In this document: piece after piece, positions 41,354 to 50,643 of the stretch
Layout of the letters: each line of letters begins with the position of its first letter
How positions within the stretch are numbered: the first letter of the stretch is position 1
Origin: G963674665 sp963674665
Lineage (GTDB): Bacteria > Desulfobacterota > Desulfovibrionia > Desulfovibrionales > Desulfovibrionaceae
Length of the DNA: 64,000 nt
Direction of reading: 5' to 3'
Assembly (NCBI GenBank): GCA_963674665.2
Contig: CAXXPL010000010.1
Span: 1-64,000, forward strand
The notes under the pieces: generated by a model
Databases searched by the model: none
What the model saw: only the letters and a program-made list of their open reading frames with translations
Told to the model about the DNA's origin: nothing
Translations under genes and position numbers: made by a program

Positions 41354-44300
41354 GGGGGCGGTCGCGCAGCAGTTTCAGGTGCTCGGTTGTGGTGAGGCAG
41401 AACACCTCCCCCCAGTTGGTGGAGTAGAACAGGGTCACGGCGGTGATGGCCCGCTCCTCTCTGGGGGCGAAGAAGTTGATAAGGCACAGGGCGCGCATGA
41501 CCTGTTCGGTACGCAGGTATTCGCCGATGTCCGTGTCAAAGGTGTCGGGCACCGGGAATATCCGGTGCAGGGCGGTGAGGGCCTCGGTGAGGTCGCCCAG
41601 GGCCAGGGGGTAGCTCAGGCTTGAGCCCAGGATGGGCATGTTGGGGGTGTACACGCCGTTGAGCACCAGCCAGGCCAGTATGGGGTCCAGCTCCTTGCCC
41701 CTGCGGATCTCCTCGCGCTTGGAGCGCACGCCCTTGCGTTTGGGCGGCTCGCCCACCACGACCCAGACGCTGTTGGCGCCGGCCAGCCCCTGGCAGGAGA
41801 ACTCCAGGGTGGCGAACAGGTTCTTTGAGGCGCTCATGAAGGGCACGCGCATGACCTTATGCTTGCGGGGGCGGAGATAGCTGAAGACCTTGCGCCCCAG
41901 CTTGGTCATGTCCTCGTCCGTGACGCGTTTCTCCAGGTCCAGGCTGGCCCAGAGTTTCTGGATGGCGCTGTAGGTGGTGAGCATGAAGCGCACCATCATC
42001 TGCCCCAGCCCCACGAGCTCGGCGTAGGTGTTGGCCACCTTGATCTCGTCCGTGGGCACTCCCCGCCCCGGCTCCACGTGGCTGGCGATCTCCGCCTCGC
42101 TGTAGGGGAAGAAATACTCCATATAGCTGTAGTCCTGCATCTCGTAGAAGCGCCCCGTGCTCTGGGCGGCCAGGTACAGCCCGGTCTTCTGCAGGAAGGC
42201 CAGGCGCATGAGGTCCTGGGCCTCGGTGTTGCCGGTTTCGCGGTAGTATTCAAAGACCTCGCGGAACATCAGGGCGTAGGGGTCGATGTCCCAGAGGTCC
42301 TTGCCCCCGAGAAACAGGTTGTGCTTGATGCGGTTGCAGAGCAGCACGCCGGTGGTCTCGCCGTGGGTGTACTTGTCCAGCAGGGCCAGCTTCATGGCGG
42401 ACTTGAAGGGGCTCTTGATGGCCTTGACGATCTGCCACAGGGATGCGCCGAAGAACTCCTCCTTGGGGATGTCCTCCAGATGCCCCAGGTCGAGAACACT
42501 GGTATCCATGGGGCCCACGGCCGAGAGGAAGCGCTTGAAATGGTTCTGGTATCCCTTCCTGTCCACTCCCGCCGGGGTATACCACCACAACGGCTTCTTC
42601 CCGGCCAGGTATACGCTGGTGCGGTAGAACTCCTCCTTGAGCAGCTGGGCCTGGGATGACCCGGCGCTCTCCTTGTCCGTATACCCGAACTCGTTGTTGC
42701 GCACGTTTTCGATGTCCATGAGGAAGAAGTGCACTTCCACGTCAAAAGCGCTCCAGGCCCACTGCTCGATGCGGCGGAGCTTGTCCTGAAGGGCGGCCAC
42801 GTCTTCGGGTTCCAACTGCTCCCGGCTGTAGCAGACCCAGAGGTCGATGTCCGAGGAGCGGGCGTGGGCGATGGTGCCGGTGCTGCCGATGGTGTACACG
42901 CCGTCGATCCGCAGGGCCTTGTCGCGCTCCTCCCCTTTGGGGGGCGGGGCGATGCCGTACTTCTCCAGCAGGCGTCGGGTGGCGAAATCCGGGGCATAGT
43001 TGTGGATGGCGCAGGCCGGGGCAAGGTCCAGGCTCTTGGCGTCCGGGTCGCCACTTTCCAGGATGGCGGGGAGCATGCGCAGAAATTCGTCCGCGGGCGC
43101 CGGGAGCATGCACATTGCCCAGTCCAGGCGGCGGCGGTTGTTGGACAGGAACAGGGCCTCGCGCTCCTTGAGATCTTTCTCGAAGAACCACTGCTCCAGG
43201 AGCCGGAAAAGCAGCCGGATGCCGGCGGCGCTGCCCAGGGCCGCAGGCAGGGGGGCGGGGCGGGATTCGCCGATGAGGGCGATGCGCCCCTGTTCGCTGG
43301 TGGCGCGCTCCTGGCGCAGGAACGAGGGCTCGTCCGTGTCCAGCGCGTGAAAGCCGCAGTTGCTGAAGGCGGAGGTGGAGGCGCCGGAGTTGCGGATGAG
43401 ACAGCGCTCCATGAAAGTTTCGTGGAAGCGGCAGTCCTGGAAGTCCACGCCCTGGAGCCTTGAGGAGAAAAAGGAGGCGTGGGCGAAGTGCGTGTACTGC
43501 AACAGCACCGCGAGCATCAGGCTGGCCTCGAAACGGGTGCCGGAGAAGTCGCACTCCATGAACCTGGAGTTCTCCACCGAGAGCTCCTTGAACACGCAGT
43601 TGGGGAACTGGGAGGCGAAGAACACGCAATCCGTGAAGGTAACGTGAGTGAATATCGAGGAGCTGAAACAGCAGTTGGTGAGCTCGCAGTCGATGAACTC
43701 CACCTGGTGCAGGCTCACGGCCCGCAGGTCCATGTTGCGCAGCACGCATTTCTCGAAACGCACCTTGCGCAGGATGTTGCGGGAGAGCTCCATGGTGCCC
43801 ATGGTGCAGCGCAGCAGCCTAGCCCCGCCCCATTCCAGGCCCGAGAGCTCCTGCCCCTCGAACACGACCTTTTCCATGAGGCCGCCCTTTTTCAGGCGTG
43901 CGGCCAGCTCCTGCCCCTTGCTCCTGTTTTGGGTGTCCGGCGCTTTTGTGACGCCGCGCTTGAATCGCTCGAACAGGGCGAATGCGGAACTCTCCTCCTC
44001 GCGGTTCAGGGGCGTCCGGGTCATGCCGGTTTTCTGCAAGGGGGCGGATACATAGGCAGGGGAGCGGCGCGCGGGCTTGTGCGCCAGGATGAACTCCCGG
44101 GCCGCCCGCATCAGGCTTTGCCACTGCGCATCCTCGGGGTCCAGGTCGGAGGCGACCTTGTTCAGGGCCTCCATGAGCCAGATCGAATCGAACATGGAAA
44201 ACAGGGCCACGCACTCGGGCATCAGGGACATCTGTTCCACCCGGGGGAGGCGCTGGATGAACACCCGGAAGGACACCGCGTCCAGCCGAAGGACCAGGGG

Positions 44301-45197
44301 CAGCAGCTTCCGCTGCAGCTCCTGGCGGCGGGCGTGGGCATAGGCCAGGGCCTGGGGCAGTTTCTCTGCCTTGAGCTCGGCCAGGGCCTCCAGGGCGGCC
44401 AGGCACACGGCGTCGTCCTCGTGACGCACCAGGGGCATTATCTTGGCGATGAGGGCGGAATCGCGCTTACGCCCCCCGTTGCCCAGGCTTCGCAGCAGCA
44501 TCTTCAGGATTTCGCCCTTTGCGCGGGGCAGGGACAGGGACAGGCTCAGGGACACATAATGGGAGCGCAGGCGGCGCGTGGTCTCCACCATGAACCCCAG
44601 CTGCTCCTCGTCCAGTTCCAGGTGCAGCAGCCTGTGCAGCCAGACACCGAAACGCCCCCGCAAGAGTTCACGTTGCAGGGGAAAGCTCAACTCTTCGGAT
44701 TTCCAAGGGATGGCCTGGAGAAAGAGCAGCGCCTCCTCGGGATCCTCCCCTTGCAGGGAACGCGTGGACTCGTGGGCCCAGCGTAAAAACCAGGGCTCCC
44801 CCTTGTAGGGGTGGATGAAAAAGTGGTTGGCCATGAACAGCTTGTGCTGCGGGGGCAGGGCGTCCAGCAGGGCGGTGAGGGACTCCCGGGGGAGCTTTCC
44901 CTTGAGCAGGTAAGAGGCCGCAAGAGTGCGCCCCACCGGCCCCATCTTCATGAGCATGCCCATGCACAGCTTGATCATGGAGCGGTCCTGGGTGTGTTCC
45001 AGCATTACGGCGATATTGTAGGCCAGCTCGGATGCGTGGATCTGGGTGTCCAGATCGTCGGGATTCTCGAAGCCAAGCAGAATAAAGGCCTGCTCCACAA
45101 GTGGTTCCACATCCACCATGAGGGTGTAGCGGGTGGCCCGCAGAACATCGCGCAACTGCTTGATGATCTGGGGCAACGGGGATGTGGCTGCGGCCAT
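41244..45197 (-). CDS. cyaA: Class I adenylate cyclase with HEAT-like and pentapeptide-repeat regions
   Basis: A very large protein (1317 residues) making cyclic AMP. The first 450 residues are helical repeats. Residues about 470-640 contain pentapeptide-like repeats (for example NMDLRAVSLHQVEFIDCELTN-type stretches with a bulky residue every fifth position). The rest is a class I (enterobacterial-type) cyclase, with the nucleotidyltransferase motif GSTGT, then SSDIDLWVC carrying two catalytic Asp, and later DVEVHFFLMD. ATG at 45197 has GGAG about 10 bases upstream. Its 3' end has been exchanged with a copy brought in by, or left by, the neighbouring insert; the protein end is unchanged. Regulation through the repeat domains is plausible but not visible. 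Confidence 0.92.
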   Translation of the reverse strand: MAAATSPLPQIIKQLRDVLRATRYTLMVDVEPLVEQAFILLGFENPDDLDTQIHASELAYNIAVMLEHTQDRSMIKLCMGMLMKMGPVGRTLAASYLLKGKLPRESLTALLDALPPQHKLFMANHFFIHPYKGEPWFLRWAHESTRSLQGEDPEEALLFLQAIPWKSEELSFPLQRELLRGRFGVWLHRLLHLELDEEQLGFMVETTRRLRSHYVSLSLSLSLPRAKGEILKMLLRSLGNGGRKRDSALIAKIMPLVRHEDDAVCLAALEALAELKAEKLPQALAYAHARRQELQRKLLPLVLRLDAVSFRVFIQRLPRVEQMSLMPECVALFSMFDSIWLMEALNKVASDLDPEDAQWQSLMRAAREFILAHKPARRSPAYVSAPLQKTGMTRTPLNREEESSAFALFERFKRGVTKAPDTQNRSKGQELAARLKKGGLMEKVVFEGQELSGLEWGGARLLRCTMGTMELSRNILRKVRFEKCVLRNMDLRAVSLHQVEFIDCELTNCCFSSSIFTHVTFTDCVFFASQFPNCVFKELSVENSRFMECDFSGTRFEASLMLAVLLQYTHFAHASFFSSRLQGVDFQDCRFHETFMERCLIRNSGASTSAFSNCGFHALDTDEPSFLRQERATSEQGRIALIGESRPAPLPAALGSAAGIRLLFRLLEQWFFEKDLKEREALFLSNNRRRLDWAMCMLPAPADEFLRMLPAILESGDPDAKSLDLAPACAIHNYAPDFATRRLLEKYGIAPPPKGEERDKALRIDGVYTIGSTGTIAHARSSDIDLWVCYSREQLEPEDVAALQDKLRRIEQWAWSAFDVEVHFFLMDIENVRNNEFGYTDKESAGSSQAQLLKEEFYRTSVYLAGKKPLWWYTPAGVDRKGYQNHFKRFLSAVGPMDTSVLDLGHLEDIPKEEFFGASLWQIVKAIKSPFKSAMKLALLDKYTHGETTGVLLCNRIKHNLFLGGKDLWDIDPYALMFREVFEYYRETGNTEAQDLMRLAFLQKTGLYLAAQSTGRFYEMQDYSYMEYFFPYSEAEIASHVEPGRGVPTDEIKVANTYAELVGLGQMMVRFMLTTYSAIQKLWASLDLEKRVTDEDMTKLGRKVFSYLRPRKHKVMRVPFMSASKNLFATLEFSCQGLAGANSVWVVVGEPPKRKGVRSKREEIRRGKELDPILAWLVLNGVYTPNMPILGSSLSYPLALGDLTEALTALHRIFPVPDTFDTDIGEYLRTEQVMRALCLINFFAPREERAITAVTLFYSTNWGEVFCLTTTEHLKLLRDRPLEFLRKNTGLEPHKELVFETRTPPKSLCPDVRLIGV

Positions 45198-45236
45198 GGG
45201 CGAAGGCTCCGGGATGAAGGCGTGTTATGGATGGAG

Positions 45237-45290
45237 CGCGAGGGGGAGAACCCTTGGAAAAGGGTTCTCCCCCTCGCGCTCCCCCTTCCC
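45237..45290 (+). repeat. Intergenic palindromic repeat, copy R7
   Basis: GCGAGGGGGAGAACCC, loop TTGGAAAA, GGGTTCTCCCCCTCGC and the tail GCTCCCCCTTCCC: the most perfect copy in the window. It lies just upstream of the adenylate cyclase gene, in its probable leader or promoter region. Confidence 0.87.
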
Positions 45291-45433
45291 AAACTATATT
45301 AAATTGATATTGCGAACAATCATTGACTTTGGACCGGGATGCCATGGCCGGGTCAACGTTGTGGATCGTATGCTTATGTTAGCAATGAGTATACCAACTA
45401 ATTAGCAATACAAGAAGTTTTTGAAAAGGGGGT

Positions 45434-45471
45434 CTGGGAGAGAACCATTTATTGAAAGGTTCCTCTCCTGG
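45434..45471 (-). terminator. Hairpin after the HD-GYP gene
   Basis: GGGAGAGAACC and GGTTCCTCTCC pair around an A/T-rich loop, 28 bases past the HD-GYP stop. On the minus strand it is followed by a mixed sequence, so termination is only possible. Confidence 0.4.
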
Positions 45472-45498
45472 CAAGTATTTTTCAAGAAGTACAGCGAG

Positions 45499-46497
45499 TT
45501 ACTCACTCGTTGCTTCGGCATAGTAGTTGATCTGGCGGGTGGGGCTCAGGTAGGCGAAAACCTCCCGGGGCAGTTCCTCGGGACGCATGGTTTTCTTGAT
45601 TTCCAGCTCCTCTTCCACTTGCAGGTCGATGACCAGGGCCTCTTTCTTGGGCACGTCGGGGTGGTAGATCAGCACGCCGGGGCGCGAGGACTTCTGGATG
45701 TTGGTGGAGATGACCATGCCGATGGCGCCGTTGGAAAGCTGGACAACTGTGCCCGGAGGGTAGACGCCGAGGTTGCGGATGAACATGGCCAGGTAGCGGT
45801 TGTCCAGCTTGGAGCGCAGCTTTGTGAACATGTGCCGCATGGCGTCGTGGGGGGTGAAGGCTTCCTTGGGATCGTTCTTGTTGCAGAGGTTGTCGTAGGT
45901 GTCGGCAACGGCCACTATCCTGGCCAGGGGGGAGATGTCATCGCCCTTGAACTTGTCCGGAAAGCCCTTGCCGTCGATGGTTTCGTGGTGCTGCAGGATG
46001 ACAATGGCGCTCTCGGCCGGGAAGCTGGGCAGCTCGCTGACGATCTTGACGCCGATCTTGGGGTGCAGTTCGTAGTGGCGCTGCACCGCGTATTTCATGG
46101 TGGTAGGCTTGCCCATGGCGAGTTCGCTGATGGGGATGCGCCCCTTTCCTATGTCATGGAATAGCGCGCCCATGCCGAGATATTTCATGGCCGGGCCGTC
46201 GAACCCCAGGTCCTTGCCCATCATCATGGACAGCACCGTGACGTTGAATGCGTGGAGGTGCTGTTTTTCCTCCTTGGGCTTGTTGGTCATGAGGTTCACG
46301 AACACGTCCTGCTGGGAGAGGAAGGTGTCCACGAGTTGGTTGACCACCTGGGCGGCCTGCTCCACGGCCTCGTCTGAGCGGCCGGAGACGCGCCTGAGCA
46401 TGACGGCCACGTTGGAGACGGTGGCGTCGTAGCGCTTCTCGCACCGGGCAAAGGCCTGCTTGCGGCGCTTGTTGGACTCGATGGTTTCCTGTTTCAG
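45499..46497 (-). pseudogene. HD-GYP phosphodiesterase, catalytic part (separated from its N-terminus by a frameshift)
   Basis: The HD-GYP domain degrades cyclic di-GMP. The metal and catalytic residues are present: HAFNVTVLSMMMGKDLG, GALFHDIGKGRIP, HPKIGVKI, LQHHETIDGKGFPDKFKGDD (GFP in place of GYP) and ARIVAVADTYDNL. A PilZ-like tail follows. Upstream the same frame encodes LKQETIESNKRRKQAFARCEKRYDATVSN, a normal linker, but no start codon with a ribosome site. The usual DUF3391 N-terminus is encoded immediately upstream in another frame (46494-46790). Adding one base near 46494 fuses both. Either a real lesion or an indel error. Confidence 0.75.
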
Positions 46498-46790
46498 CCG
46501 AAGAGTTCGCGGGAGATGGGGGTCTTGGACTTCGCGGCCGTCTCCTGGGCGGGCTTGTTCGCCGAAGGGGGCGGGGTGCGCAGGTCCTCGGTGCCCACGG
46601 GGATGGGCATGCGGTCGCTCTTGTTCAGGATGCAGGTGACGTGGGAAAGACCGAGTCTTCGAATCTTCTCGATCTGCTCCGAGTTCTTGATCTTGAATCC
46701 CTTGCGCAGGGTCTTGTTGTCAGAGTCGGCCCGGATATACAGCCCCACGCACAGCTGATCAACGTGTATCGTGTACTCAGAAAAGGACAT
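46494..46790 (-). CDS. DUF3391 N-terminal domain of the HD-GYP protein (frameshifted)
   Basis: A 98-codon frame encoding the domain that normally precedes HD-GYP: IHVDQLCVGLYIRADS, FKIKNSEQIEKIRRLGLSHVTCI. A Pro/Ala/Lys-rich linker follows, then KTPISRELFG and a TGA. The HD-GYP part continues in the next frame from the same point. The ATG at 46790 is preceded by weak purines. As it stands, translation would give a short protein without catalytic activity. Confidence 0.7.
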   Translation of the reverse strand: MSFSEYTIHVDQLCVGLYIRADSDNKTLRKGFKIKNSEQIEKIRRLGLSHVTCILNKSDRMPIPVGTEDLRTPPPSANKPAQETAAKSKTPISRELFG

Positions 46791-47483
46791 CGTAGGGCCG
46801 GGTGGGTTTATATATGTTCATGAATTCGAGGTCGTTCCGAAGATTGAGGGCAAATATGCCGGAATAGTGAAACAACATTGGCGAACTGCCCCACTGCCTT
46901 GAGGCAGGGATGAATGTTGCCTCCATAAACTGTAACTGAGGAAAATCATGACGAATTTATTGGGAATGAAGCGCCTCGGTCTTGTATTCCTCATTAGGTG
47001 AGTATCATAGCTTGGGCCATGAAGCGGTGTCAACGAGACGGATACTGGCCATGGATCTTCGTCAACAGCACCACACGAAACAATTTTGCGATACCGATAT
47101 CAGAAAAACCACCGCTTCGGGCTTGGTCATGTTTGTTTTGAAAAGAAGGGTGCTCACTAGCCGGCGGGGTTGGAAAAAGTTTCTGGATTCACATCGAGCC
47201 ACGATCAACTGGGAGAAAAGGCGATGGCGTTTTTTTTCGTCCGTGCAGGCAATAAAAGTTCCCCCGCTGCGACATTTTCCCCCCTCTTGCACTGTGAATA
47301 ATCGTTTCAGATCAGAATTCTTTTTTTCATCAACGGGTTGTGTTTTAATATCCTGCCTTGACGAAACAGCTCCCTGCTCCTATTTTATCTGGCTGCACCA
47401 ATCCTTGCAGGGGGGCGTGACGTCGCGCCTCTCTAGCGTCTAATGAGTAACGTCATTCAAAACTCAAAACTGGAACGATTGCC
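46791..47483. other. Intergenic region without recognised gene
   Basis: About 690 bp between the HD-GYP gene and the ABC operon. Open frames here (for example 46982-47443) show no family pattern, codon bias or ribosome site. A homopurine/pyrimidine-rich stretch around 47210-47320 is present. No promoter stands out. Confidence 0.5.
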
Positions 47484-48449
47484 ATGCTGGAAGTTGAACA
47501 TCTGAGTCATCATTATGGCAAGACCCAGGTTCTGTTCGACCTGGATTTCTCGGTCAATCAGGGCGAAATCGTTGGCCTTCTGGGTCCCAACGGCGCCGGT
47601 AAGTCCACCACCATGCGAATTCTCACGGGGTATCTCAGCCCGTCGGGAGGGGCGGTGCGCTTCAACAGCAAGGACATCCGCAAACACCCCATGGTATTAC
47701 GTAAGCATCTTGGGTACATGCCGGAAAACGTGCCTTTGTACGCGGAACTCAAGGTCAGGGAGTACCTGCTCTGGGCCGCGCGGATAAAGAAGAGTCCCAA
47801 GCCCGTTGCCGAGACCAACGAGGTCATGGAGCGGTGCGGGCTCGGGGAGATGTCCGGCCGATTGATCCGCCACCTGTCCAAGGGGTACAAGCAGCGTGTC
47901 TGCCTGGCGCAGGCCATCCTCGGCCCCACCAAACTGCTGATCCTGGACGAGCCCACCGTGGGCCTGGACCCTCGGCAGATCCGTGAGATCAGGACCCTGA
48001 TCCAGGAGCTGGGGCGTGAGAAGACCATCCTGCTCTCCACCCACATCCTTCCGGAAGTTGAACTCACCTGCGACCGCGCCCTGATCATCAACAAGGGGCG
48101 CATCATCGCCGAAGACACTCCGGCCGGGCTTACCCAAGCCTTTGGGGGGCGCGGCAACTATCTCTTGCGGCTGGATATCCCGGCCACCGAGACAAAGGTG
48201 GTGGTGGAGCATTTCCAGAAGCTGCCCTGGGTGCGCTCCGCGGGCATGGCCTCGGGAGATCTGGCACTTTCCGGGGAAGGCGCCTTTTTCATCGAGACCG
48301 ATCCGGAGAAAGACGAGCGCTCCAAGATAAGCGCGGCCGCCTTCGAGGCGGGCTGGCCCATCCTCGAGTTCAAGCCAGCGCAGGTGAGCCTCGAGGAGGT
48401 CTACGTGAGTCTGGTACGTGAGGAAACACCGGCAGGAGAAGAGGCATGA
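47484..48449 (+). CDS. ABC transporter ATP-binding protein (GldA-like)
   Basis: A 321-residue ATPase. Walker A GPNGAGKS, signature LSKGYKQRV, Walker B LLILDEPTVGLD and the switch His in LLSTHIL are intact; about 90 residues after the ATPase core form a C-terminal extension typical of this subfamily. It overlaps the permease gene by four bases. With the next three genes it forms the operon seen in many bacteria as an ABC-2 exporter with GldG-like and DUF4340 partners; the substrate is unknown. Confidence 0.95.
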   Translation: MLEVEHLSHHYGKTQVLFDLDFSVNQGEIVGLLGPNGAGKSTTMRILTGYLSPSGGAVRFNSKDIRKHPMVLRKHLGYMPENVPLYAELKVREYLLWAARIKKSPKPVAETNEVMERCGLGEMSGRLIRHLSKGYKQRVCLAQAILGPTKLLILDEPTVGLDPRQIREIRTLIQELGREKTILLSTHILPEVELTCDRALIINKGRIIAEDTPAGLTQAFGGRGNYLLRLDIPATETKVVVEHFQKLPWVRSAGMASGDLALSGEGAFFIETDPEKDERSKISAAAFEAGWPILEFKPAQVSLEEVYVSLVREETPAGEEA

Positions 48450-49216
48450 GCGAGACACTGCTGTTGATGCGAAAGGATCTGTTCGTACTGTTCCGCTCCC
48501 CGCTGGCCTACATAGTCATGGCCTGCTTCCTGGCCATTACCGGGTATTTTTTCGCCTCCGGGGTGCAATACTTCGAGTTGGTCAGCATCCAGGTGATGCA
48601 GACCCCAAACATTACCGACTTCACGCCCACCGACATGGTGGTGGGGCCGTTCATCCAGAACACCGGCGTGATCCTGCTGTTCTTCATCCCTTTGCTGACC
48701 ATGCGCGGCTTCAGCGAGGAAAAGCGCATGGGCACCTTCGAGATGCTGTTGAGCTACCCCCTGCGCGAGTTCCAGATCGCGGGCGGCAAGCTCCTGGCCC
48801 TGGCCGGGTTTCTGCTGGTCATGCTGGCTGTGAACGCGCTCTCCCCGCTGCTGCTCGCCCTGGTTTCCGAGATAGAGCCCATGCCCGTGCTCTGCGGCTA
48901 TTTCGGGTTGGTGCTCCTGGGAGTGAGCTTCGCGGCCCTGGGCCTGTTCCTCTCCTCCCTCACCGAGAGTCAGATCCTGTCCGCTGTGCTCACCTTCGCG
49001 GCGCTGCTGCTGCTTTGGCTGCTGCTCTGGATCAAGGACCTGCAGCAGGGATCGCCCCTTGTTGAGGCGTTGCTGCAGGTTTCGCCCATGATGCATTTCG
49101 AGCCCTTTACCAAGGGTGTTTTGGACATGGTGCACATCATCTACTATCTGACCTTTACCGCCGGCTTCTTCTGGCTGACGGTGCTGAGTCTCGAAAATCA
49201 GCGCTGGAGGGGGTAA
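48446..49216 (+). CDS. ABC-2 type permease (GldF-like)
   Basis: A 256-residue membrane protein with about six hydrophobic segments. It shows MRKDLFVLFRSPLAYIVMACFLAITGYFF at the start, LLFFIPLLTMRGFSEEKRMGTFEMLLSYPL (the ABC-2 permease hallmark) and a C-terminal pair of helices. The start overlaps the ATPase stop (ATGA). It makes the membrane channel with the GldA-like ATPase. Confidence 0.93.
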   Translation: MSETLLLMRKDLFVLFRSPLAYIVMACFLAITGYFFASGVQYFELVSIQVMQTPNITDFTPTDMVVGPFIQNTGVILLFFIPLLTMRGFSEEKRMGTFEMLLSYPLREFQIAGGKLLALAGFLLVMLAVNALSPLLLALVSEIEPMPVLCGYFGLVLLGVSFAALGLFLSSLTESQILSAVLTFAALLLLWLLLWIKDLQQGSPLVEALLQVSPMMHFEPFTKGVLDMVHIIYYLTFTAGFFWLTVLSLENQRWRG

Positions 49217-49220
49217 AGTC

Positions 49221-50618
49221 ATGCAGTGGAAACGCTATACCCAGACCATACTGGCCGGCGTTCTGGGGCTTGCCCTGCTCGTGGGGCTGAACGTGCTGGC
49301 AGCCAAGCAGAACTGGCGCTGGGACACCACCACGGTGAAGCGCAACTCCCTGGCGCCCGAGACCATCCATACCCTGACCACGCTCAAACGCCCGGTCAAG
49401 GCCGTGGCGTTCTACCGCCCCGAAGAGGGCAGGGCTCAGCTCCAGGACCTGTTCAAGCTGTTCGAGCGCTATGCCGATCAGTTCAGCTTCGAGTTCGTGG
49501 ACCCGGACCGCTCCCCGTTCAAGGCCAAGGAATTGAAGGTCACGGCCACGGGAACCGTGGTCCTGGTCAGCGGCGACAAGCAGGAACAGTTGGCACTGCC
49601 AAACGAACAGAAGCTGCTCAACGGCCTGATCCGGGTCACCAACCTGCGCAGGGCCAAGCTGTACTTCTCCACGGGGCACGGTGAGTCCGACCCCCAGGGC
49701 GACGGCAAGGACTCCTGCACGCATCTCGGCATGGCGCTTACTGAGCAGGGCGCGGACGTGCAGAAGATCATGCTCGCGCAGCAGGACTCCATGCCCGGGG
49801 ATGCCGACGCGCTCTTCATCCTGGGGCCGCGCATGGATTTTGCGGACCAGGAGCTCAAGGTGCTGAGCGACTATCTCCAACGGGGGGGGCGTTTGTTCAT
49901 CGCCATTTCGGCGGAAGACAACATCAACCTGGACGGCTGGCTCAACAACATCGGATTGGAAAGGCTCGACGGGATGGCAGTGGACCCCCTGAGCAAGCTG
50001 CTGGTGGGCGACGCCATGGCCCCCATCATCCAGGAGTACAACACCACCCCGATAACCGACAACTTCGCCCTGATGACAGTGTTCCCCACGGCCACGGCTC
50101 TGGCCGCGGTGGTGAAGGGGGACGGCCCCGCGCCGGTGCAGTGGCTGGGACGCTCCAACCCCCAGTCGTGGCTGGAGACGGACCTGGAGACTTTGCGCAA
50201 CGGCTCGGCCGAGTTCGTGCCCGGTTCCGATGTACAGGGTCCCCTGTGGCTTGTGGCGGCTTTTGAAAAGCGCATGGAAAAGGGCGGAGACAAGGACGCC
50301 GGAAAGGCCGACGAGAGCGCCGGTAAGGATACCGAGAAGGCGCCTCTGGCCCGGGCCGTGGTCTTTGCGGATCAGGACTTTCTCACCGACCAGTTCGTGA
50401 ACTCGTACGGGAACATGGACCTGGCGAGAAACAGCGCCAACTGGCTGATGGAGCGCGAGCAGCTCATCACCGTGACCAAGCCGGAGGCGGCCAACGTGCT
50501 GTTGGTGCTGTCAGTGGGCGAACGCATTCTCATCTCCTGGGTGCCGCTGCTGCTGATCCCGCTGGCCTGCCTGATGCTGGCCCTGATCGTAACAGTGTCC
50601 CGTCGCAGAGTGAAATGA
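49221..50618 (+). CDS. GldG-like ABC transporter auxiliary protein
   Basis: A 465-residue protein with one membrane helix near each end (about 10-28 and 438-458) and a large periplasmic domain between. The domain reads TIHTLTTLKRPVKAVAFYRPEE, KLYFSTGHGESDPQGD and ALFILGPRMDFADQELKVLSDYLQRGGRLFIAI, the pattern of GldG/DUF4350-type domains (Rossmann-like, without known enzymatic activity). It starts 4 bp after the permease stop, so expression is coupled. A likely subunit of the exporter. Confidence 0.9.
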   Translation: MQWKRYTQTILAGVLGLALLVGLNVLAAKQNWRWDTTTVKRNSLAPETIHTLTTLKRPVKAVAFYRPEEGRAQLQDLFKLFERYADQFSFEFVDPDRSPFKAKELKVTATGTVVLVSGDKQEQLALPNEQKLLNGLIRVTNLRRAKLYFSTGHGESDPQGDGKDSCTHLGMALTEQGADVQKIMLAQQDSMPGDADALFILGPRMDFADQELKVLSDYLQRGGRLFIAISAEDNINLDGWLNNIGLERLDGMAVDPLSKLLVGDAMAPIIQEYNTTPITDNFALMTVFPTATALAAVVKGDGPAPVQWLGRSNPQSWLETDLETLRNGSAEFVPGSDVQGPLWLVAAFEKRMEKGGDKDAGKADESAGKDTEKAPLARAVVFADQDFLTDQFVNSYGNMDLARNSANWLMEREQLITVTKPEAANVLLVLSVGERILISWVPLLLIPLACLMLALIVTVSRRRVK

Positions 50619-50643
50619 GCATGCCCATGATTGGAGGAAGACC

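Noticed and set aside
46982..47443. Open frame of 153 codons before the ABC operon
   Set aside because: No ribosome site, family pattern or plausible protein composition; probably chance.
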